Source: Mya arenaria (taxonomy: Eukaryota; Mollusca; Bivalvia; Myida; Myidae). Taken from it: a stretch of 64,000 nucleotides of DNA. A program made the position numbers and the translations under genes. Below the pieces are notes generated by a model. That model saw only the letters and a program-made list of their open reading frames with translations, was not told where the DNA came from and ran no database searches. This document shows positions 55,646 through 64,000 of this stretch, one piece after another. Position 1 is the first letter of the stretch. The number at the start of each line of letters is the position of its first letter. The stretch is taken from positions 33,474,932 through 33,538,931 of the forward strand of contig NC_069132.1 in the NCBI RefSeq assembly GCF_026914265.1, written 5' to 3'.

Positions 55646-55747
55646 AGCATGTCGGGTACTAGCTGTCCATCACGTTGCTACCAATCTAGCAGCCCAACCA
55701 ATTGTAGTGATGTTCTTCATTGAAAGTAATGATCTCAGAAGGTAACA

Positions 55748-56441
55748 TCAGCATATTTGAATCATATCTGTAAAGAAAGGAATGGAACATAAAAAGAATA
55801 TTTTTATAAAAAAAGTAAGTTACTCTCAGACTTATTTATGAATGGGTTTTAAGACAATCTGGAACCCGATTTAATTCCAGGCCTGGGGGTATGCGACTAG
55901 TCCGGTGGCCATCATAATATTTGAAAATAACAAATCATTCAAATGACTACACAGGTGATAGCATGACATAATTACTCTAAGTAAAATGTTTATTACATAG
56001 TAATAAAATACACACAGCAGTATAAATATCATAATTTATATTGATGATGATTTATTTATGTTCATTCATAAGACTATTAGTTATACCTGGTAATGTACAT
56101 ACAGATTCCTCATTAGATTATGACTGTCAGATAGTAAAACAGACTAATGTATTATTTGTGTTAATTTTCAAAACAAATGTTTTAAAATAGATGAGAATTT
56201 GTTGTTTATAAAACTCCAATAAGAATAGTAACTGCAGTCTTTTCTGAACCATCTACCCCACCCACCAGAACTAACTGTCCAAGTAAACAGTCAAGCGATT
56301 TATAGCTCATGACATTCAAATAATATCACAATAATGTAATATAAACTCATTAAAATGACAAATCTTATAAAAATAAATAAATTATAACAAACCTGGAATG
56401 ATAATTTGTCCGTACTTATCGCTGTTATTGTACTTCGTCAT
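55748..56441 (-). CDS. Possible two-exon small ORF (22 codons) behind a promoter-like core
   Basis: Exon 1 56393-56441 (MTKYNNSDKYGQIIIP) ends at a GTTTGT donor; exon 2 begins at 55767 after CCTTTCTTTACAG and gives D-MIQIC and a stop at 55748. The ATG lies just downstream of a ZNF143/ETS-like core (56450-56492). It could be a noncoding RNA with a minor ORF. No homology recognised. Confidence 0.25.
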
Positions 56442-56449
56442 AACCCGAA

Positions 56450-56492
56450 AATAAACCGGAAGTCACCATGCCGCAAAGGATTATGGTCTATT
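56450..56492 (-). promoter_or_regulatory. Promoter-like core, inverted partner of 46155-46220
   Basis: On the minus strand: ACCATAATCCTTTGCGGCAT, then GGTGACTTCCGGTTTATTTT. It matches the plus-strand core at 46.17 kb in order and spacing (CATAAT-CTTTGCG, then GTGACTTCCGGTTTATTT). Confidence 0.4.
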
Positions 56493-56536
56493 GGAAAGTC
56501 GAGAATTCATATAACCCCACACTTCAGAGCCGTAGT

Positions 56537-59134
56537 TTAAAACAGATAACACATAAGAGTCGAAGAGATTAAACATGATATTAATTGGAACTGTAATATT
56601 ACGAACCAGCCCCATAAGTGCGTGCAGTGATCGCAACCCCTTTCCTGCAAGTGTTTTGGCAGCTTGAATAAAGAACCGCCACTGGTAAAAACAACACCTA
56701 GATAATTAAAAGAACCCACAATTTCAACTTCCTGATTATTATACAACCATTTATCATTATTGCCCAACCTACCACCTTTCCTAAACACCATAACCTTAGT
56801 TTTATCAATGTTAACCGTGAGGTTCCATTTGCGACAATATGAATATAAACTATTTAAAGAGTTCTGCAAACCATCCTTTGTCTCTGAAACAATAACAGCA
56901 TCGTCTGCAAATAACAGTAGATATATTGAAATTTGGTCGACAGTAATGCCGTCATTTATATTTTCTTGCAAATGCATTTCAATATCGTTCAAGAAAGTGA
57001 GAAAAATATCGGAGAGGTTATCTCCCTTGAAATAAGCCAAGGTTACTGTTGAAAAAATCTGACAATGTTCCCAGGTGTTTTACACAAAGTTTCACCTCGC
57101 TATACATAGATCGAACAATGGACAAAATTTTACCGTCGATTCCCAATTTTATAAACTTATACCAAAGCCTACTTCTATCAATGCAATCATAAGCTTTTTT
57201 ATAATCAATAAAACAGCAAAACAGCTTCTTTTTTCTTTCAAACTGTTTTTGAATCAACGAGTGCAAAATAAAGACAGGATCAACCGTACTATACTTATTT
57301 TTAAAACCAAACTGGGCATCTGTGAAAATACTATTTTCTTCAGCCCACAATTTCAGCCTTTCATTTAATACGATAGTAAATAATTTTGAAAAACAGCTAG
57401 TAAGAGTTATCCCCCTGTAATTGTTAGGGTCTGATTGGTTTCCCTTTTTGTAGATTGGAATAACAACTCCAGTTGCCCATGACCGAGGGAACGATTTCGT
57501 GTTCAATATATGATTAAAAAAGGAATTCAATGGTCTAATAATGTGTGGTACTGATACCTTAAAATACTCATATAAAACGTTGTCAATAGAGGGTGCCTTA
57601 TTTGAACCTAACTTCTTGATAGCTTTCAAAATTTCATCATCTGAAATAGGCACATCTAATGACTCGAAAGTAGAGTTATGGTCTAAACCAGAATCAAATT
57701 CCCCAATAAAATCATTATATTCTTCCTCGCCTCTGAAATCACCACCTGACATAAGATTACTGAAGAAAGTTTGAAATTCCTCATTAGAAATAGTATCACC
57801 ATTATTTGCTTTTTTCCCGTTTTTAAATATTTTCCAAAACTCCCTCGGAGACTTCCTTCTTAAATCGTTCATTTTACGACTACGTGTAAAGTTGAATGAA
57901 TTTTTTGACCTCCGACACTGATACTTATAATCTTTTTTGCCACATACAGCGAAATTCGATCAGTATCCGAAAATGTAAGGTTAAATTGGCATACAGCGCT
58001 TTTATACACGTCATATTTGCGTTTACATTCAGCATCAAACCAATCCTGTTTAACTTTTCCGTCTTGGAAATAAGAGACTGGCGTTTGAGAAGTTTTTTGA
58101 AAATACTTATTTCCTTTATCACATATATATTTAGTAAAAATCGAAGTCAATCGATCTACATCCCCCTCCCCGCTAATTTCAGAATTTAACTCAAATATCA
58201 AATTGTCTATATTATTTGAAATATCACTCACAAAAGCGTCTTTATACTTTATATCAAATTTATAATATTTATTTTTAGTATTGCTGCTACTCGGATCCCT
58301 GTGTACTGTATTTACCTTGAATGAAAACGTCAATGGTGCATGATTCGAAAACGTATTAAAATCACCCACTGAGAAATTGTCAAGCAGATTGACATTATCA
58401 TGATGTGTCAATAAATAATCAACGACACTAGCCCCGTTATGGGTCATACAGGTAAAATTCCCACGGTCTCCCGGCCATCGACCGTTAACTATTCGCAGAT
58501 TGGTTGCCTTACAAAGGTCAAGTAAAAAATCGCCAAAACGATTAGAAGTCATATCTCGCGAGGTGCGAGGCGTCGGAGTATCTATAGTAATTACGTCATT
58601 GACATCAATACTACGATCAAATTGAATGAAATCGCCTTTACTACCAGTACGGCTATTAAAGTCACCTGACAAAAATATTTTCCCACGCTGACTAAACAAT
58701 ATAATATCTTGTTCTAGCTGTGTGAAAACATCAACACTATACATATTGTGGACCGGCGATGACTCCGGAGCAATATAAGTAAAGCAAATATATACATCAT
58801 CATCAATATGGAAAAAATTCTTATCTAGTTTAACCCAAATAATGCAGTCTGTTGAATTTTGTACAAGTTTAACTCCATTTCTAATATTATCTTTAATATA
58901 TACAATAAGGCCTCCACTTGACCGTTTCGCTCTTCGATGTTGGTATTTACGGTAAGAATGAATAGGGTTTGAATATCCTTTTATGTCAATAATTGAGTTC
59001 TTATTTGTCCACGACTCACTCAGGCATATTATGTCATACTCACAGATGAGATCAACAAAATCTTTCGACGACTTTTTCTGAGGAGTGAGTCCTTCTATGT
59101 TCCAGGAGAGGCACTTAAAAACATTCTCACACAC
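56537..59134 (-). pseudogene. LINE ORF2, copy 2, frameshifted and truncated
   Basis: Endonuclease and reverse transcriptase regions match copy 1. Single-base losses fall in the T run near 57933, in the CCC run near 57025, in the AAA run near 56995 and in the AAA run near 56670. The 3' part of the ORF is absent past the duplication junction. Confidence 0.88.
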
Positions 59135-59137
59135 TTC

Positions 59138-59910
59138 CTAACAGGGTCCGCGGTAGAGATGGTTGTTGATAAACAGCTTATCGACCTTAATAAAAGCCTC
59201 TTTGCCGTCCTTCCGGGCCTGGAGCATGATGGGAACCAGTTTCCGGCGCTGCTCCACAACCTGCTTAGGAAACTGTTCCGAGATCCCGTACTGTGTTCCC
59301 TTTAGTTCCTTCGCCGCCCGACGAACTTTCTCACGATCAGGGAAGTCGGAGAACTTGGCCACAATCGGCCGGGTCTTATCGCCTTGGTAGGGACCGATCC
59401 GATGCGCTCTCTGCAGACGTATTACTTCTGTAGCATTGTCTATTTTTAGCTTTTCTTGAATAAACTGTAGTATCTTTTGCTCGCAGATTTCATCTTTTTC
59501 CTCAGGAATTTTGTGGAACAATAAATTGTCACGCATACTGCGGCATTTGAGATCTAATATCTCAGATTTCAGGGTATTCTCTGTTACCCTATGCTCCTCT
59601 TCAAACTTTTCCATTTTTGGGTAAAGCTGTCTAAGTCTTTATGTTGTTTACTTATTTCGGATAAGGTTTGGCTGTCAAATTCGCGACTCCGCTCGATGTC
59701 ACGCACCTTGCTCTCAAGATCATTGATCTTTGTATCCATGCTTTGTATTCTGGTATTTATAGCGTTTACACTAGACTGTATGGAATCTAGGCGAGCAAGT
59801 TTACTATCCATACTATCTAATCGCTTAATTAGCATAGTAACTAGGTCGTTGTTCACTGACCCTGGTGAATTGGGCGCCTGATACCTCTGTGGAATGTGAC
59901 AATTCGCCAT
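59138..59910 (-). pseudogene. LINE ORF1, copy 2, frameshifted
   Basis: Identical to the first ORF1 except one T fewer in a T run near 59618, which separates the first 97 or so codons (59910-59584 frame) from the rest (59614-59138 frame). Coiled coil and RRM-like parts are both still readable. Confidence 0.88.
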
Positions 59911-60059
59911 AAGACCGTCTGTCTAAAATCACCGTTTAAGCCAGTATGGTTTTGCATGTACGTATTCGATATAAGATTAATAATAGTTTTTTTTTCATCC
60001 TTATATATACCTGATTTGAATATAAATAACTGAATTTCATAGAATTTATAACTTATATC

Positions 60060-60179
60060 GAGAGCGTTACAGGGACATCAACGCCAGGATCATGGATGAG
60101 TGGGACTCATACGATTCGCATAAGGTCACCTGCGAGGAGTTCCTGAAAAATGTTGGTGCCATCTACGGCGGGCGATAGG
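60060..60179 (+). pseudogene. Captured coding tail, copy 2
   Basis: Duplicate of 52181-52300 (DINARIMDEWDSYDSHK ... GAIYGGR and stop), identical as far as I can see. Confidence 0.4.
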
Positions 60180-60640
60180 TGTTTGGTCAAGACTGATGTT
60201 AGACAATGGACATGTCATTATACATAATATTAGCAACATAGTTATGTATAATATATAAAGATTATTTAAAAAAAAATGAAGTTTAAACATTTCTTCTTCA
60301 ACTCTATTTCGTCTTATAAAAATATCTCGTGAATAAATCTTTACATGTTTTCAAGTGTACAGATATTTTCTTTAAATCTATTTTTATCTATATCTTTGTA
60401 TGCATGTATATAGCTTTGTCTCTTAAAATAAAAAAAAAATGAAATTACATGTTTTTTACTTATATTTAGAAATAAAATAAAAATATGTTTTCAAGTGTAC
60501 AGATATTTTCTTTAAATCTAATTTTTATCTATACCTTTGTATGCATGTATAAAGCTTTGTCTATTAAAAAAAATAAAATGAAATTACATGTTTTTTACTT
60601 AAACAATAAATTTAGATATAAAAAATAAAATAAAAATAAG

Positions 60641-60766
60641 GGCCGAAACGTCTCGGTAATCAGGGGCCGAAACGTCTACGGGATGGGGACGATTTGGTAA
60701 GGGGCCGAAAAGGTAACCGTTTGAGCTATGGGCCGATTTGGTAAGGGGCCGATTTGTCTGGTAGCC
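60641..60766. repeat. Right terminal repeat of element C, copy 2
   Basis: Duplicate of 52763-52888. No matching left end exists in this copy, since the duplication starts inside the LINE. The element is therefore a half copy. Confidence 0.85.
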
Positions 60767-61102
60767 ATTTAAGTGGGTGGGGTAAAATAACAAATATAAT
60801 GGTAAAGACTTTCATAGTAGTTCTCAAAGACTTCAAATACATATTGGTTGTTATAAAGTATGCATTCAATTGTGGTTTATTGAGTTTGTTATTAAATTAA
60901 ATGAATGATATGTTGCAATTAGTGTGAAATTGTTAAAATCTGCAACTTCAAAACAGTCAAGTATATGAAGCTTAAATGTGATTAAGAAGGGCATTTAAAT
61001 ACTGACTGCTGTGCTGTATGTAAACAAATATGCAGGTCTTAAAATAACAGCTTATTAATATTGTACTAGTAAATTGTAACTATTTAAATATCTGACTGAT
61101 AT

Positions 61103-61470
61103 TAAAGCTGCACTCTCACAGATTAAACATTTTGACAACTGTTTTTTTTTGTCTTCGACTGCCAATTTATGCAAACGTGCAAGAAAACCAGTGATATGAG
61201 ACTGCTGACAAAACATTGGATCGCAGATTTTCATTTTTAAGTATATAAAATAATTTTTAATGCATTTTTCTTAAACCGTTAGTAACGCTTTTAAAATTAG
61301 CCATAAAATAATAATTTTTAAATGGAGATATGAAAATCGGTGATATGACTTTTTTTGTCAGCAGGCTTATATCACTGGTTTGCAGATATTTATGCGGAAA
61401 TTGCCTCTTTCCAAGACAACAAATAAAAAAAAGTTGTCAAAACGGTATATCTGTGAGAGTGCAGCTTTAA
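61103..61470. mobile_element. MITE, TIR TAAAGCTGCACTCTCACAG, copy 2
   Basis: Duplicate of 53226-53592, differing by poly-T and poly-A length. Confidence 0.87.
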
Positions 61471-62128
61471 CAGTTAAGAGTCTTTTATATTTTTATTTTT
61501 TTCTGGCTAAGTTGGATGATGATAAAACTATTTATTTTATTTCAGAGATGTCCATTCTGGATGTTTGATTCCGCCAAGTTGATGCTCAACAGGAGTAGGC
61601 AGTTGATACCATTGATCTGATAGCACCTGCTATATCAGTGGTTTTACAAGAAAAATTTGTGCAAAACACAAGAGACGTAATCGGTTCAAGAACCGAGATA
61701 AAATAAATGAAGTGAGTCAATATGAATGAAAACTTTCCTTGACTGCAAGGACTAAAGAAATGCACACAAGTGACATAAATTTAAATGTTTGGTACAAAAA
61801 GTAGACATTTAGAACTTAAAATTATGACACAGGATGTGAAACAACACTTTATAGCCGATAACAGTCGAACAAGAGATTTTTCAAAAAGAGACAAGATGTG
61901 TTTTTTTAACCCTTGGCAAATGAACCTTTAAAGGGATTATTGCATACCAAGGACAATTTATTGGTATTGAATTATATCATGTTTAATGTTATTATTAAAT
62001 TGTAAAAAATACCGTTGTTATTAATATGATTGTCTATGATCTTTTTATTCCTATGACTGTGTAAACTCCCATGGTTAATATTAAAAAGACATAAAATCGA
62101 GTTAACGTTTGTGGGCAATAACTAGCCA

Positions 62129-62190
62129 CCCGGTTAACTTAGTTTGTAGGAGCACCGTGCTTTTTCTGGCAACCCTTGGTTCGAGCTTTT
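62129..62190 (+). mobile_element. Degenerate tRNA-derived SINE head, copy 2
   Basis: Duplicate of 54251-54312. Confidence 0.5.
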
Positions 62191-62461
62191 TCCTATCATG
62201 TTACTTTAGTATTGTTATAGTCAATAAGCCTAGGTGTCGTTAGCGCAGTACTGTAGGCCGAATATTTTCTTGGCTCAAATTCAAACAGCCTTGAGATTTA
62301 AATGAAACTTGGTACACATGCAAATTTCCAGAAACAATAGGCTCATGTCCAGCAAGATCATACATAATATTTCAAGACTTGAATGATTCAATACATCTGC
62401 TCCTATGTATTTTAATTTTCATAACTAAAATTGTTCATCATTGTAAATACAGTGCTCAAGT

Positions 62462-62808
62462 TTAAAGCTGCATTCTCAGACTGACCATTTTGACAAAAAA
62501 ATGTCTGAAAACCAGTGATATAAGATTGCTGATGGAAGATCAAAAAACATTTTTACAGAATTATCTTGACCGTTTTGACAAAAAAAATGTCTGAAAACCA
62601 GTGATAAAAGATCAGATAACATTTGTACGCATCTTTGTTTGGAAATGGATATATTTATGGTTAAAAAGCGTTTCTAACGCTTTAAGAAGTCTTTTGACAG
62701 TGTTTCAAACAACTGAGATCTGTTATTTTGTGAATCATCTTATATGACTGACTGAATTGAAGTCAATTATATCAAAATCAGTTAATCTGTAAGATTGCAG
62801 TTTTAAAG
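62462..62808. mobile_element. MITE related to the AAAGCTGCA family, copy 2
   Basis: Duplicate of 54585-54933 with one T fewer in an internal run. Confidence 0.75.
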
Positions 62809-63279
62809 GTGCATGTCCCTAAAGGTCAATTGGCAAGAGATCTCATCAAATTTAATGAAGAATCATACATTCAATGATGCAATTCAACTTATTCATTTTG
62901 ATGAGAATCAGCATTTAAAGAAGTTACCATAAGCACTGATTTTTTTGCTGTGCTTTTTTATGACAAATTTATCATTTCTGTAGAAAATGTCTGACACTAT
63001 CATACAAATTGTAGCAAAAGAAACAAAAAATGGTTGTACATAATTAATGTTTATTTAAATATCTATAAAAAGAGTTGTTCATATAATAAAACATTATGAT
63101 GCACATTGTAAATGTAAAACATAACTAAAGTACAAGGACATAAAAAAAATATTTAATTTTATATATTTATATGATTTTTGAATAATAATATTTCTTATGA
63201 TAACTAATAATAATAAGTGTTGAATACTAAGCACTTAACATATTATACATGTATGAATATCAATAATAACAGTCAAAAA

Positions 63280-63520
63280 ACAACAGTTCAACCAACAAAA
63301 GAGATCCAACAAGTACTAGCAATGGGAATCAAACCAATATGACCCAACAGTGATTCAAATAACACTAGTTGTCTATCACAAATTCTGTCCAACAAGCAGT
63401 CCAAACAACACTGGTGGTCCAACCAACACTTCCAGTCCAACCATTTATAATTGTTCAACCAACACGTATGGTCCATCCAATATAGCGGCCCAGTAAGCAA
63501 TAGATGCCAAACCAACAATA
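63280..63520. repeat. CCAAC-rich tandem repeat, copy 2
   Basis: Duplicate of 55405-55645. Confidence 0.6.
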
Positions 63521-64000
63521 GCATGTCGGGTACTAGCTGTCCATCACGTTGCTACCAATCTAGCAGCCCAACCAATTGTAGTGATGTTCTTCATTGAAAG
63601 TAATGATCTCAGAAGGTAACATCAGCATATTTGAATCATATCTGTAAAGAAAGGAATGGAACATAAAAAGAATATTTTTATAAAAAAAGTAAGTTACTCT
63701 CAGACTTATTTATGAATGGGTTTTAAGACAATCTGGAACCCGATTTAATTCCAGGCCTGGGGGTATGCGACTAGTCCGGTGGCCATCATAATATTTGAAA
63801 ATAACAAATCATTCAAATGACTACACAGGTGATAGCATGACATAATTACTCTAAGTAAAATGTTTATTACATAGTAATAAAATACACACAGCAGTATAAA
63901 TATCATAATTTATATTGATGATGATTTATTTATGTTCATTCATAAGACTATTAGTTATACCTGGTAATGTACATACAGATTCCTCATTAGATTATGACTG
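63521..64000. other. End of window within duplication copy 2
   Basis: Matches 55646-56126, including the possible exon 2 acceptor (now near 63641). The promoter-like core would lie about 330-370 bp beyond the window. Confidence 0.6.

Larger units (their letters stand above)
56505..60050 (-). mobile_element. LINE copy 2, truncated by the duplication breakpoint
   Basis: Same LINE as copy 1, lacking the last part of ORF2, the 3' UTR and the tail. ORF1 is broken near 59.6 kb and ORF2 falls into at least three frames (59134-57869, 57872-57018, 57040-56537) because of single-base length changes in A, T or C runs. Contiguity with copy 1 shows these are indels, not divergence. Confidence 0.9.
56505..64000. 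repeat. Second copy of a 7.88 kb tandem duplication (runs off window)
   Basis: Direct repeat of 48622 onward: offset 7883 at the left, falling to about 7874 by 63.5 kb through small length differences. The unit is 48622-56504. The junction 56504/56505 joins the promoter-like core region to the middle of LINE ORF2. I noticed no base substitutions, only homopolymer or short-repeat length changes. The copy should end near 64.38 kb, beyond the window. Confidence 0.93.

Noticed and set aside
55414-55650. Trp/Leu/Asp-rich minus-strand frame (also at 63288-63524)
   Set aside because: Arises from the degenerate CCAAC tandem repeat; no start context or domain.

Overview
The window looks like nuclear DNA of a lophotrochozoan, most likely a bivalve mollusc. 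It is AT-rich, has many short GT-AG exons, and is packed with small inverted-repeat elements and dispersed repeats of the kind seen in bivalve genomes. The organism assignment is inference. No prokaryotic genes, CRISPR arrays or rRNA genes were seen.

Left half (about 4.2-35.0 kb, minus strand): one long host gene, a TANGO1/MIA3 homologue. I traced 29 coding exons whose phases join into one 2230-residue frame with no internal stop. In order they encode a signal peptide, an MIA-type SH3 domain (exons 1-3), a long acidic lumenal region (exons 4-10), one transmembrane segment (exon 11), coiled coils (exons 12-25) and a proline-rich tail (exons 26-29). This is the architecture of the ER-exit-site receptor that loads bulky cargo such as procollagen. 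Intron 1 carries a 4.6 kb terminal-inverted-repeat (TIR) element (D) and several nested small elements. Other introns hold MITEs, minisatellites and dispersed repeats.

Middle (35.2-46.2 kb): a tRNA-derived SINE, then an 8.0 kb TIR transposon (A) encoding a MULE-transposase-like C-terminus joined to a Ulp1-like protease domain, with a short GHS-motif exon near its other end. Most of A is a ~4.6 kb array of a 104-bp dimeric repeat that resembles its own terminal repeats. A smaller neighbour (B) shares the GHS-motif exon and the repeat style.

Right part (46.2-64.0 kb): a 6.5 kb TIR element (C) contains an intact two-ORF LINE. Its ORF1 and ORF2 lie in the same frame, separated by one TAG codon. 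A 7.88 kb segment starting inside this LINE is then repeated in tandem from 56505 to the window end. Every difference I noticed between the copies is a homopolymer or short-repeat length change, so this is either a very recent duplication or an assembly artefact. Two promoter-like cores (46.16-46.21 and 56.45-56.49 kb) face each other across the region.

The best candidates for undescribed biology are element A with its terminal-repeat-derived satellite, the shared GHS-motif exon of A and B, and the one-stop LINE.
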